A stretch of DNA of 64,000 nucleotides from Rhodanobacter sp. DHB23 (GTDB lineage Bacteria; Pseudomonadota; Gammaproteobacteria; Xanthomonadales; Rhodanobacteraceae). Positions within the stretch are counted from its first letter, which is position 1. The number at the start of each line of letters is the position of its first letter. A model generated the notes under the pieces. The model ran no database searches. It worked only from the letters and a program-made list of their open reading frames with translations, and was not told the origin of the DNA. The position numbers and the translations under genes were made by a program. This document shows, one piece after another, positions 19,920-28,590 of this stretch. Location of the stretch: the NCBI RefSeq assembly GCF_014842975.1, contig NZ_JACYXK010000021.1, positions 62,001 to 126,000 of the forward strand, in the 5' to 3' direction.

Positions 19920-21682
19920 CGATCCTGCCCGTTCACTGCAAAGGTGAGGTTGAAGGATGCCCCACCCCATGGGCTCTCGCCCACGGCGATCTCGCCGCCA
20001 TGCACGTGCACGATCTGTTGCACGATGGTGAGCCCGAGGCCGATGCCGCCCTCGCGGCGGCTGAAAAAGGGGTCGAAGACGGCCTGCCTAAGCGCAGGCG
20101 GCACGCCGGGACCGTCGTCCATCACGGAAACCTGCAGCACCGCCCCCTCGAACCTCGTCGCGATCTGCACGCGGCCGTTGTCGCCGACGAACGCGAGCGC
20201 GTTCAGCACCAGGTTGAGCAGCACCTGCATGATCTGCTCCCGGTCGCACAGGAAGACCAGCTCGGGCTCGGCGAAACTGCACGAGAGCGAGACCCCGGCC
20301 TTCTCGGCGCGCGATGCCAGCAGGCTCAGCACGCCGTCGATGATGGCGTGCAGGTCGTGCCGCCGGAAATGCGGCTGGGTCGGGCGCGCGCACTCGAGCA
20401 GCAGGGTCACCAGGCGATTGAGCCGCTCGGTTTCGCTGAAGATGAAGCCGATGAGCTCGTGCTCGCGCTCCCCCAGCTCGGGTTGCCGCTGCAGCAGTTG
20501 CGCGGAATTGCGCAGGATGCCCAGCGGCGTGCGCACTTCGTGCGCCATGATCGCCGCCATTTCGCCCACGACCGCGAGCTTGCCCGCGCGCACGACCTGC
20601 TCGCGCGACTTCGCCAGGGCGTCGATCATCTCCGCGTAGGCACGATGCAGCTCCTGGATTTCCAGGATGTTGGTGGCCGGCAACGACACCATGGCCACGT
20701 CGCGCTGCCGGAAGCTGCGCGTGAAATCCGTCAGCGTCATGATCGGCAACGCGATGCGATGGGCCAGGTGCGAGGAGATCCACAACCCGGCCAGCAGGGT
20801 CAGCACGAGGACCGCCAGCATCGCCCACAGCAGGCGCCAGATCGGCCCGAAGGACACGGCGGTGGGCTCCACCATCACGATGCGCCAACCCAGTCCCTTG
20901 AACTGCTGGTAGCCCTCGGACCGGGCCACGCCCACCAGCACCGTGCCGTAACCCAGCGCGCCGCCGTCGCGCACGTAGGACACGGCGCCACGCTCCGGCA
21001 GGCGCCAGTCCAGCGTCAACCGGCCCATGTCGATGCGCGTGCGCAACGCCGCCGACGCGGCGATCACGCGGCCGTTCTCGTCCAGCAGCAACAGGCTGCG
21101 CGGCCCGCGGCCGACGGCGGCGTCCAGCAGTTGCTGCGCCACGTGCCGGTCGAGCACGGCGTAAAGGTAGCCGAGGCTGCCTGCGCCGAAGGCATTCGGG
21201 ATCGCCGTGCGCAACAGGGTCGTCCCGCCATCGGCACCATGGATCCGCGCCAGGCTCACGCCGCCGAGCGCGCCGCCGGGGATGGCGCGCCAGGACCGGG
21301 CGACCGGCGCCATCGTGCCGATATACGCGGCCTGGCTGGCCGCGACCACGCGGCCCTGTTCGTCCGTGCACAGCAGGGCCGTGTAGGCGTTGCCCTGGCC
21401 CGCGTGCAGGTCGGACAGGAAGTGCGAAAGGCGCTTGTCCACGTCATGGACGCGGATGTCCTGCATGACTTCCAGGCCGCTCCATACGCGCATGTTCTCG
21501 ATATGCGAGAACAGCAGGGTGTCGATGCGCTGCATGACCGTGCTGGCGCCGAACCGGAGGTTCGCCGCAATCTCCGTCCTGAGCGCGCTGCGGAACTGGT
21601 AGAACGACAGCGCGCCCACGACCAGCACCGTACCCACCAGGGTCCAGAACAACAGGCGAAAGAGGGCCGCTCGTATCGTCAA
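19916..21682 (-). CDS. Sensor histidine kinase paired with the NtrC-type regulator
   Basis: This is a two-helix membrane kinase. The first helix is LFRLLFWTLVGTVLVVGALS, and a large extracytoplasmic sensor of about 260 residues (Cache-like in length and strand pattern) follows. The second helix is LLWAMLAVLVLTLLAGLWIS, then HAMP and the H-box with His near residue 381 (AHEVRTPLGILRNSAQLL). The N, G1 (DDGPGVPPA) and G2 (GIGLGLTIV) boxes are intact. The start is uncertain. A TTG at 21682 places the N-terminus just before the first helix and leaves about 200 bp for two divergent promoters. An ATG at 21844 would add a non-homologous-looking 54-residue leader. The gene overlaps the regulator gene. 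Confidence 0.88.
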
Positions 21683-21881
21683 GTGAATGCCGTCGCGTGG
21701 TGGTGGTGCAGGGGCACCCGTGGCCAGGGGTTGCCGCTTTGCGGTCTCCTGCCCCAGTGTCGCAGAATTCGAGGGGGCGCCGATCCGTCGTGGGACATCC
21801 GGCCGCCTCGTGGCTTCGCACAGCCGCCGGCATGGCCCACGCATGCCGGCCCCGCCCCATGCACCTGCCGGTAACGAACCC

Positions 21882-22988
21882 ATGAACAGGTACCTGTGCC
21901 GCCTCCTGCGCCACGGCGTGGCCAGCCTGCTGCTGTTCGGGCTGGTGCACGCGGCGGACGCCATGGCCGCCGACGGCGACAACGCGGGCAGCGTCTGGCA
22001 ACCGGCGCCCTATACCCTGGGCCAGGGCCTGTACTTCCCCGAGACGGGGTTGCGGATAGGCGGTTACACCGACTTCAACTTCTATGACGTCCAGCGCACC
22101 AGATCCAGCTACGACGTCCACGACTTCAGCCTGTTCCTGACCCAGGACATCGGCACGCAATGGCAGTTCTTCGCCGAGATCGACGGCGCCAACCCGGTCA
22201 CCAGCCGGGGACGGACCGACGTCGACGACGCCGAGGTGGACGTCGAGCGCCTGTACATCGACTACCACGCGAATCCGTACGTCAACTTCCGCTTCGGCAA
22301 GTTCCTCACGCCGGTCGGCGAATGGAACCTCGTGCATGCCGACCCGCTGACCTGGACGATATCGCGGCCGCTCTCGACCTCGGCGGCCTTCGCCCTGCAT
22401 GCCACGGGCGCCATGATGTTCGGCACGCTCCCCGCCCATGGAAACGACCTCGACTACTGGGTGTTCGCCGACGACACGAAGAACCTGCGCATCGGCGACG
22501 ACCAGGACAATGCGTACACCAACTTCGGCACCACCGAGACGCTGCAGAACAATTTCCGCCAGGCGTTCGGCGGACGGGTGCTGTACCACCTGTTCGGGGA
22601 TTCGCTGAGCATCGGCGCGTCCGCACTGAGCTACGAGCTGGAGTCGCCCCGCGACAAGTATTTCCTGAGCGGCCTCGATTTCAACTGGACCACGCACTAC
22701 ATCGGCTTCACCGGCGAGGCCATCTATCGCAGCAGCACGGACAACCGCCCCGACGAGCGCGGCGGATTCGTGCAGACGGAAATACCACTGTGGCGCCGGC
22801 TCTACTTCATCGAGCGCTACGAACGCTACCGCTCCTCGACACCGGAGCGGACCAGCACCATCCGCACCGCGGCGATCAACTTCAAGCCGGTCGAAGGCAT
22901 CGTCCTGAAAGTCGAGTACCGCGACGGCACCCACAACCAGCTGCTGGCCCCCACCGGGTGGCTGGCTTCCGCCGCGATCCTGTTCTGA
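21882..22988 (+). CDS. Porin-like outer-membrane beta-barrel protein
   Basis: The 368-residue precursor has a signal peptide (MNRYLCRLLRHGVASLLLFG, cut near DAMA). A barrel of alternating hydrophobic/aromatic strands follows (TGLRIGGYTDFNFYDVQ, QWQFFAEIDGANP, YVNFRFGKFLTPVGEWN) and ends in a hydrophobic Phe (AAILF), as outer-membrane barrels do. The FAEIDG and FRFGKFLTP segments are typical of porins of the OprO/OprP or DUF3138-like kind, but I cannot assign a substrate. It is transcribed divergently from the sensor kinase and 6 nt before the small binding-protein gene, suggesting that the pair captures or senses a ligand for the two-component system. Confidence 0.85.
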   Translation: MNRYLCRLLRHGVASLLLFGLVHAADAMAADGDNAGSVWQPAPYTLGQGLYFPETGLRIGGYTDFNFYDVQRTRSSYDVHDFSLFLTQDIGTQWQFFAEIDGANPVTSRGRTDVDDAEVDVERLYIDYHANPYVNFRFGKFLTPVGEWNLVHADPLTWTISRPLSTSAAFALHATGAMMFGTLPAHGNDLDYWVFADDTKNLRIGDDQDNAYTNFGTTETLQNNFRQAFGGRVLYHLFGDSLSIGASALSYELESPRDKYFLSGLDFNWTTHYIGFTGEAIYRSSTDNRPDERGGFVQTEIPLWRRLYFIERYERYRSSTPERTSTIRTAAINFKPVEGIVLKVEYRDGTHNQLLAPTGWLASAAILF

Positions 22989-22994
22989 CAGGCC

Positions 22995-23495
22995 ATGCGC
23001 GCATGCATCCGCCAATGGTTGGAGCGGCTGGCCATGGGAGGCCTGCTGGCATTCGCACCGGCGTCATGGGCGGCGGCCGCGCAGATGGCCATCATCACCG
23101 CGCATGACGCCCCCCGCCTGGCGTTCAACCAGGACACGCTGCGCAACATCTACCTGAAGAGGATCTTCGTGGATGGCCACGGCCAGCGGCTCACGCCGGT
23201 CAACCTTCCCAGCGGGGACGCACTGCGCGCGGCATTCACGCACGCGGTCCTGCACATGGACGACGGCCAGCTCCAGGATTACTGGGACAAGCAGTACTTC
23301 CAGGGCGTGAGTCCACCCTACGTGCTTGCGTCACCGGATGCCGTGGTCCAGTTCGTCGCGAAGACGCCGGGCGCCATCGGCTACGTGGCCGCATGCCGGG
23401 TAGACGCCACGGTACGCGTGGTGATGACCGTCGCGCTGCCATCCAGGCCAGGCAACGAACCGCCGGCCTGCCCGGGGAACCGCGCTTCTCCCTGA
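22995..23495 (+). CDS. Small periplasmic phosphate-binding-like protein (PBP fold)
   Basis: This 166-residue protein has a signal peptide (LERLAMGGLLAFAPASWAAA) and a compact one-and-a-half-domain PstS-like fold. The LRNIYLKRIFVDGHGQRLTPVN, HAVLHMDDGQLQDYWDKQYFQG and KTPGAIGYVAA segments are hallmarks of the short phosphate-ABC-type binding proteins found without an ABC transporter. No pstCAB genes are nearby. The context is a porin immediately upstream and an NtrC-type two-component system beyond it, so a role in ligand sensing or delivery is more likely than ABC import. The last 20 residues are Pro-rich and may be unstructured. Confidence 0.85.
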   Translation: MRACIRQWLERLAMGGLLAFAPASWAAAAQMAIITAHDAPRLAFNQDTLRNIYLKRIFVDGHGQRLTPVNLPSGDALRAAFTHAVLHMDDGQLQDYWDKQYFQGVSPPYVLASPDAVVQFVAKTPGAIGYVAACRVDATVRVVMTVALPSRPGNEPPACPGNRASP

Positions 23496-23520
23496 GAGCC
23501 TGCACGACGCCCAAGGCATG

Positions 23521-23553
23521 GCCTGCCAAATCTTGCAGACGGATTTTGCAGGC
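23521..23553. promoter_or_regulatory. Inverted-repeat enhancer candidate for the NtrC-type regulator
   Basis: GCCTGCCAAATC at 23521-23532 and GATTTTGCAGGC at 23542-23553 are reverse complements at 11 of 12 positions, separated by 9 bp. The centre lies about 100 bp upstream of the start site predicted from the sigma-54 promoter at 23615. That is the usual distance for an upstream activating sequence bound by an NtrC-family dimer. Assignment to the regulator at 18537 is inference from proximity. Confidence 0.6.
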
Positions 23554-23614
23554 TGCACTCCCGCCGCTCGTGCAAGAAACCCACTTTCCCCCATGCATCA
23601 GGCAGTTGTGCCAG

Positions 23615-23629
23615 TGGCACGGAATTCGC
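23615..23629 (+). promoter_or_regulatory. Sigma-54 (RpoN) promoter of the glycosyltransferase operon
   Basis: The sequence TGGCAC-GGAAT-TCGC has a perfect -24 hexamer and a -12 box with one change from TTGC, with exact GG-N10-GC spacing. Transcription would start near 23641, about 40 nt before the proposed start of the GT9 gene. This also argues against a far upstream start codon for that gene. Confidence 0.7.
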
Positions 23630-23680
23630 TGCACGCGAGGCGCGCAGCGTCCTTCCCTTCCACTTACGCGCCGGTGCCGC

Positions 23681-24769
23681 TTGAACCAGATCCCGACCTC
23701 CCGTTGCGACACCCCGCTTCCGCGCAAGGGCATCTTCCGCATCCTGATCTGCCGTCCCAACCACCGCCTCGGCAATACCATCCTGCTGACGCCGCTGATC
23801 AGCGAGCTTGAAAGGCACTACAAGGGGGCGGAGATCGATGTCATTTCGGAGGGCGGCATCGCGAAGGAGGTGTTCGCCAGCTTCTTCAGCGTGCAGAACG
23901 TGTACTGCCTGCCCAAGCGGGGCTTCAAGCATCCGTTTCCCTTCCTGCGGCTGCTCCGCCGCGTGCGCGGGACGCAATACGACCTGGTCATCGATCCCTG
24001 CGTCGGCTCCGGCTTCAGCCGGGCGCTGACGCGCCTGCTGCGGGGCACCTACAAACTCGGCTTCAGCGACAAGCCGAACCGCGCGGGCCTGACCCACGCG
24101 GCCCCGATCGACGTCGCGGGACAACACATGGCCAGGCGGCCGGTAAACCTGTTGCGCTGGGCCCTGGCCCTGGAAAGCACCCAGCCGGACAGCGCGCCCA
24201 TGCTCGACATCCGGCTCACCGACGCGGAGCTGGCCAACGGGCGGCGGGCGATCATCCAGCTGCTGTCCGAGTCCCGGCAGACCACGTCGCCCCCGGTGGT
24301 CGGCGTGTTCGCCAATGCGACCGGCGACAAGCGCTACCCGATGCCGTGGTGGCAGGAGTTCATCGACGCCTTCAAGCTGCTCTGCCCGACGGCCAGCATC
24401 CTCGAGCTGATCCCCATGCACGGCCGCTCGATGCTGGGCGCGGAGTGGCCTGCCTACTACTCGTCGGACATCCGCCGCATGGGCGCGGTGATGGCCGGCG
24501 TGGATCTGATGATCACGGCCGATTGCGGCGTCATGCATCTCGCCGTGGCATCCCGGACGGCGACCATAGGCATGTTCTGCGTCACCGACGAATCGGTGTA
24601 TGCACCCTATGGGCAGGGCAATTGCCCGTTGCGGACACCCGGGCTGACGGCACGCCAGGCGGCTTGCCGGGTCGTGGAAACCTATGCCCGGTTGCTGGGG
24701 CGCGAAGCAGGGCCGCCCGTGCACGCGCGCCTGGACGCCTTGTCCCTGCGGCAGACCCTGGCGCCATGA
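23681..24769 (+). CDS. GT9-family glycosyltransferase (heptosyltransferase-like)
   Basis: About 362 residues with the GT-B fold of ADP-heptose:LPS heptosyltransferases. The N-terminal RPNHRLGNTILLTPLI matches the glycine-rich acceptor-side motif (usually R.DR.GD..L..P), here with His-Arg-Leu-Gly-Asn. The C-terminal nucleotide-binding part contains ADCGVMHLAVASRTATIGMF, corresponding to the D(S/T)G.MH.A motif with Cys in place of Ser/Thr. It likely adds a sugar to a lipid-linked or LPS acceptor in the cytoplasm. A TTG start at 23681 is chosen because the frame upstream crosses a sigma-54 promoter; the true start remains uncertain. Its stop overlaps the next gene by four bases. Confidence 0.85.
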   Translation: MNQIPTSRCDTPLPRKGIFRILICRPNHRLGNTILLTPLISELERHYKGAEIDVISEGGIAKEVFASFFSVQNVYCLPKRGFKHPFPFLRLLRRVRGTQYDLVIDPCVGSGFSRALTRLLRGTYKLGFSDKPNRAGLTHAAPIDVAGQHMARRPVNLLRWALALESTQPDSAPMLDIRLTDAELANGRRAIIQLLSESRQTTSPPVVGVFANATGDKRYPMPWWQEFIDAFKLLCPTASILELIPMHGRSMLGAEWPAYYSSDIRRMGAVMAGVDLMITADCGVMHLAVASRTATIGMFCVTDESVYAPYGQGNCPLRTPGLTARQAACRVVETYARLLGREAGPPVHARLDALSLRQTLAP

Positions 24770-26427
24770 CCCCGCCGCGCCCGCCAGGCCGGCCCGCCTT
24801 CGTTTCGCGCGGATCGCTCGCGCGGATGCTGCCCTGGCTCTGGCTGCCGCTGTGGGCAGCGGCGGCGCTGGCCGCCATCTTCCAGCATGGCCCCATGCCC
24901 ATGTATTCGACGCGCACGCTGTCCGTGGCGTGGGAGATGTGGCTGCACCACAGCGTGCTCGTGCCGTACCTCAACGGCCTGCCCTACAGCGACAAGCCAC
25001 CGCTGCTGCTGTGGCTGATCCAGGCGGGCTGGGCCGTGGCCGGCGTCAACGACGTCTGGCCACGCCTGCTGGAGGTCCTGCTCGGCGCCATCCAGTTGGT
25101 GCTGGCATGGCGCCTGGCGCGCAGCCTGTTTCCGCAGGACGTGCGCATTGCGCACGCCACCGCGTGGATCCTCCTGGCCTTCACCTACGGCTTCCTGTTC
25201 GGCCTGCAGGTCATGTACGAGGTGTTGCTGGCCGACTGCGTGCTGGCCGCCCTGCTGTGCCTGGCGCCAGCCGCGCACGGGAAGGCTCCGCGCTTCGGCG
25301 GATACATGCTCGCCCTCGGCCTGGGACTGCTGACCAAGGGGCCCGTGATGCTGCTGCATGCCGGCGTGCCCTGGCTGCTCGGCCCGCTGTGGAGCGAACG
25401 GGCGCGACGGGAACGCCGGTCGTGGTACTGCCGTGGCGGGCTGTCCTGCCTGGCCGCCTGTGCCCTGCTGCTGGCGTGGGCGCTGTCGGCGGCATGGGTC
25501 GGCGGCAAGGCCTACCAGCGCATGCTGCTGGTGCACCAGACCGCTGGCCGCGTGGTGGATGCCTTCGCCCATGCGCATCCGTTCTGGTGGTACCTGCCGG
25601 TACTGCCCGTCCTGGCGTTTCCGTTCACACTGTGGCCGCGCCTGTGGTCGGCGCTGCTGCGGTGGCGCGTCCCGCTGGAGCCCGGCGCGCGCCTTCTCCT
25701 CGCGTGGCTGGTCCCGGTGCTGCTCGGCTTCTCGGCCATCAGCGGCAAGCAGGCGTACTACCTGCTGCCCGAGTTCGCCTGCATGGCGATGCTGATGGCG
25801 TTCACGCTCGTCCGCGCCACTGCGGCGGGAGCGGCCAACAGCCGCTGGCTGTCGCCCTGGCCGCTCGCCCTGCTGCTTGCGGCGACCGGGTCCGGCCTGA
25901 TCGCGCTGGAGGCACTCGTCGCCCACCATGTGCTGTCCGACCCGATATACGCCACCATGGCCTCGCACAGCCTGCCGTTCGGCGTGCTGTACCTGCTGCT
26001 GGCGCTGGTCCTGGCGCTGCCCCGCAGGGGTGAGCTCTATCGCGTGGCAGGCGTGGGGCTGGCGGCGACCGTGGCGGCAAACGGCCTCTTCAGCCTCACG
26101 CTTTGGCCCGCCTACGACTTTGCTCCCGTCAGCCGCCTGGTGGCCGAGGCGCAACGGGAAAACCGTCCCGTGGCCTGCCTCGACTCGAACGACGGCCAGT
26201 ACACCTTCCTTGGCCGCCTGACCCGTCCGATCGAGCAGTTGCACGGCGTGCAGGCATTGCAGCAGTGGTCGGACCGGCATGCCGACGGACTCGTCATCGT
26301 CTATCCGAAACGGCTGAGCCAGGCGGACCACGCGCAAGCGGTCTACATCCAGCCGTTCCGCGGCATATCGCTGGCCGTGTGGCCGGCGCGATCGCTGGCA
26401 AAGGCCTTGCCGCAGGAGGACCTGTGA
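24766..26427 (+). CDS. GT39-like integral-membrane glycosyltransferase (first copy, altered active-site motif)
   Basis: The 553-residue protein has 11-13 transmembrane helices and a soluble C-terminal domain of about 100 residues, the plan of ArnT and other polyprenyl-phosphate-sugar-dependent GT39 transferases. The periplasmic loop after helix 1 normally carries an acidic pair (consensus Asp-Glu followed by Tyr). Here it reads MPMYSTRTLSVAWEMW with no such pair, while the following LPYSDKPPLLLWL motif is intact. The protein may use another acid, be specialised, or be non-catalytic. It starts on the ATGA overlap with the GT9 gene and ends on a GTGA overlap with the first LAB_N gene, so all are co-translated. 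Confidence 0.85.
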   Translation: MTPPRPPGRPAFVSRGSLARMLPWLWLPLWAAAALAAIFQHGPMPMYSTRTLSVAWEMWLHHSVLVPYLNGLPYSDKPPLLLWLIQAGWAVAGVNDVWPRLLEVLLGAIQLVLAWRLARSLFPQDVRIAHATAWILLAFTYGFLFGLQVMYEVLLADCVLAALLCLAPAAHGKAPRFGGYMLALGLGLLTKGPVMLLHAGVPWLLGPLWSERARRERRSWYCRGGLSCLAACALLLAWALSAAWVGGKAYQRMLLVHQTAGRVVDAFAHAHPFWWYLPVLPVLAFPFTLWPRLWSALLRWRVPLEPGARLLLAWLVPVLLGFSAISGKQAYYLLPEFACMAMLMAFTLVRATAAGAANSRWLSPWPLALLLAATGSGLIALEALVAHHVLSDPIYATMASHSLPFGVLYLLLALVLALPRRGELYRVAGVGLAATVAANGLFSLTLWPAYDFAPVSRLVAEAQRENRPVACLDSNDGQYTFLGRLTRPIEQLHGVQALQQWSDRHADGLVIVYPKRLSQADHAQAVYIQPFRGISLAVWPARSLAKALPQEDL

Positions 26428-26714
26428 CGGGCGCCGGCACCCTCTGGATGGTCATCGGCCTGGGCAGCCAGCTGGTTTTCTCCGGGCGCTTCCTCATGCA
26501 ATGGATCTACAGCGAATGGCGACGCGAAAGCAGCATCCCGATGTCGTTCTGGTATGCGAGTGCCGCGGGCAGCGTCGGGCTGCTGGCCTATGCCGTCGAG
26601 CGACGCGACCCGGTGTTCATCGCCGGACAGGCCACCGGCCTGCTCGTGTATTGCCGCAACATCCAGTTGCGCTGGCGCGAGGCGCGGGCGGGCGGCACGG
26701 AGGCGGCGCGATGA
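26424..26714 (+). CDS. LAB_N-domain three-helix membrane protein (first of tandem pair)
   Basis: This 96-residue protein consists only of the domain known as the lipid-A biosynthesis N-terminal domain. Visible hallmarks are QLVFSGRFLMQWIYSE, IPMSFWYASAAGS, AYAVERRDPVFIAGQ and VYCRNIQL. Three transmembrane helices fill its length, the size and proline pattern of SemiSWEET/PQ-loop half-transporters. The start is a GTG overlapping the GT39 stop, with a strong GGAGGA ribosome-binding site. Isolated LAB_N proteins usually accompany polyprenyl-phosphate glycosyltransferases, and their biochemical role is unsettled. It is about half identical by eye to the next gene product, so the two may form a heterodimer. 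Confidence 0.88.
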   Translation: MTGAGTLWMVIGLGSQLVFSGRFLMQWIYSEWRRESSIPMSFWYASAAGSVGLLAYAVERRDPVFIAGQATGLLVYCRNIQLRWREARAGGTEAAR

Positions 26715-27028
26715 ACCACATGGACGCGCAATCCGTCTGGCTGGCGGTCGGACTGCTGGGGCAGTCGCTGTTCGGCGCGCGCTTCGTCGTGCAGTGGCTG
26801 CACAGCGAGAGCCTCGGCAAGAGCCGCTTTCCGCGCGTGTTCTGGCAGATCAGCGTCGTCGCGGGCGTGTTGATCCTCGCCTATGCCATCCACCGGCGCG
26901 ACCCGGTCTTCATCCTGGGGGAGGCCATGACGCTGGCGATCTTCTGCCGGAACCTGCAGCTGATCAGCCGCAGGCCGCCGGCCGGGGCCACGACGGAACG
27001 CCGTTCCCTGCCCGGGGACACGCCATGA
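26711..27028 (+). CDS. LAB_N-domain three-helix membrane protein (second of tandem pair)
   Basis: The 105-residue product is a diverged paralogue of the preceding protein. Shared positions include QSLFGARFVVQWLHSE, FPRVFWQISVVAG, AYAIHRRDPVFILGE and FCRNLQL. It has a 15-residue longer, Arg/Pro-rich C-terminal tail likely to face the cytoplasm. Both ends overlap neighbouring genes by four bases. Two small paralogous membrane subunits between two GT39 transferases recall ArnE/ArnF, the two-subunit undecaprenyl-phosphate-aminoarabinose flippase next to ArnT, although these proteins are not EamA-type. A flippase or sugar-carrier role is inference. Confidence 0.88.
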   Translation: MNHMDAQSVWLAVGLLGQSLFGARFVVQWLHSESLGKSRFPRVFWQISVVAGVLILAYAIHRRDPVFILGEAMTLAIFCRNLQLISRRPPAGATTERRSLPGDTP

Positions 27029-28548
27029 CCGGCAGCATGGACGTCCGTGCCGCCGGCCGGGGCGTGGCTGCGCCGCGGCTGCCGCAGGCGCTGCTGTGGA
27101 TCGTGGCCCTGGGCATTCTTCTCGGCTTCGCCTTCCAGGGCTCGCGTGGACTCTGGGGGCCGGACGAAGGGCGCTACGTGGATGCCGCGCTGCAGATGAT
27201 GGACTCGGGCAACTACATGGTGCCGGCCTACAGCCCGGCGGAACTCAACTTCTCCAAGCCGCCGCTGACGTACTGGGTCATCGCCGGCTCCATGCAGCTG
27301 TTCGGACGCAATACCTGGGCGGCCCGGCTGCCGTATGCGCTGGCTTACCTCGCCACGCTGCTGGTCCTCTTCGCGATGGGACGCAAGGCCTGTCCCGACA
27401 AGCCGTGGCTCGCGCCGCTGGTGTACGCCACCTCCATCTTCACCTTCCTTGCCTCGAACATCATCAGCACCGACGTGTTGCTGACCCTGGCCGAGGGCAT
27501 CGCCGTCCTCGGCTTCATGATGTTCGCGTGGCCCGGCTCCCCATCGCAGGCACGCCATGGCCGGTGGCTGATGTGGCTCGGCTTCGGCCTCGCCTTCCTC
27601 ACCAAGGGCCCGCCCGGCCTGCTCCCGCTGCTGGCGATCATCGCGTTCGCCGCACTGTGCGGCGGTTGGCGCGCCGTGGGCCGCCTGTTTGCCCCCGCGG
27701 GCCTGCTGGTGTTCCTGCTGGTTGGCTTCAGCTGGTATGCCCTGGCGGTTTCCCGCTATCCGTGGCTGCTCCACTACTTCATCCACGACGAGGTCTACGG
27801 GCGGATCTTCACGCGCATGTACGTGCGCCACTCGGGCGCCTTCGGCTGGTTCCTGGTCTACGCCCCCGTGCTGGTGTTCGGCAGCTTGCCGTGGTGGACC
27901 GGCGCCGCGCGCGCGGCCAGGGCGGCGGCAAGCGCTTCGTCATGGCGGGCATGGCGCGGGACGCATTCGGTCCAGTTGTTCCTGCTGCTGTGGTTCGCCA
28001 TTCCCTTCGTGGTCTTTTGCCTGGCGCGCTCCCGGCTGCCGCTGTACCTGCTGCCGCTGTTCCTGCCATTGGCCCTGCTCGTGGCAACGCACATGGCGCC
28101 GACGTTCGACCTGGCGCGCCGCCGCAGCGCGCTTTTGCTCGCCGCCTGGCTGGTGCTGCTGCTGGCGATCAAGGCCCTGCCTTGCCGTGGCTACGGCGCC
28201 GACATCGACGATGGCGTGGGCGCGCGGGAAGTGGCTGCAGCCGCCGCCGGCACCGGGTATCGCGCGCTCGTCTTCGTGGAAATGGCCAGCGACGGCTATG
28301 CCATCGAGGAACAGACGCCGTGGGGCATGCGCCTCTACCTCGACAAGCCCGTCTACGGCATCCGCTGGGCGGACGCGGACGCCGCGGCGCAGATCTGCCA
28401 TGCCATCGCGGCGCAGGGCCGCTCCCTGCTGGTGGCCGACCACGCCATCCCCCGCAGGGACCTCGACGTCGCACTGGGCCACTGCCACGCGTCGGCCAAG
28501 CCGCTCGGGGCGTGGCGCAAGGACCTGTTGTTCGTCGCGGGCATTTGA
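27025..28548 (+). CDS. GT39/ArnT-like integral-membrane glycosyltransferase (second copy)
   Basis: The 507-residue transferase has about 11 membrane helices and a C-terminal periplasmic domain of about 120 residues. Its first periplasmic loop holds the expected acidic motif GPDEGRYVDAA with Asp47 and Glu48, followed by ELNFSKPPLTYW. A lipid-substrate loop FLTKGPPGLLPL is also present. Members move a sugar from an undecaprenyl or dolichol phosphate to a lipid A or protein acceptor on the periplasmic face. Unlike the first copy it looks catalytically complete. It is the last of four 4-nt-overlapped junctions that begin with the GT9 gene. Confidence 0.9.
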   Translation: MTGSMDVRAAGRGVAAPRLPQALLWIVALGILLGFAFQGSRGLWGPDEGRYVDAALQMMDSGNYMVPAYSPAELNFSKPPLTYWVIAGSMQLFGRNTWAARLPYALAYLATLLVLFAMGRKACPDKPWLAPLVYATSIFTFLASNIISTDVLLTLAEGIAVLGFMMFAWPGSPSQARHGRWLMWLGFGLAFLTKGPPGLLPLLAIIAFAALCGGWRAVGRLFAPAGLLVFLLVGFSWYALAVSRYPWLLHYFIHDEVYGRIFTRMYVRHSGAFGWFLVYAPVLVFGSLPWWTGAARAARAAASASSWRAWRGTHSVQLFLLLWFAIPFVVFCLARSRLPLYLLPLFLPLALLVATHMAPTFDLARRRSALLLAAWLVLLLAIKALPCRGYGADIDDGVGAREVAAAAAGTGYRALVFVEMASDGYAIEEQTPWGMRLYLDKPVYGIRWADADAAAQICHAIAAQGRSLLVADHAIPRRDLDVALGHCHASAKPLGAWRKDLLFVAGI

Positions 28549-28549
28549 A

Positions 28550-28568
28550 GCGGCCGGTTGCCGGCCGC
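28550..28568 (+). other. Perfect GC hairpin between the second GT39 gene and asnB
   Basis: GCGGCCGG-TTG-CCGGCCGC is an 8-bp perfect stem with a 3-nt loop, two bases after the GT39 stop. There is no T run, so it is not a standard terminator. It could adjust mRNA stability or the ratio of asnB to the upstream genes. Confidence 0.45.
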
Positions 28569-28590
28569 AATCCACCAGGAGCAGGCGAGC

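Noticed and set aside
21721..21734. A sigma-54-like TGGCCAGGGGTTGC before the porin gene
   Set aside because: The GG-to-GC spacing is 9 and not 10 bp, and the -24 box is not TGGCAC. It is too weak to call, in contrast to the site at 23615.
24766..28548. A standard arn (aminoarabinose) operon
   Set aside because: No arnA, B, C or D homologue is present, and the small membrane proteins are LAB_N and not EamA-type ArnE/F.
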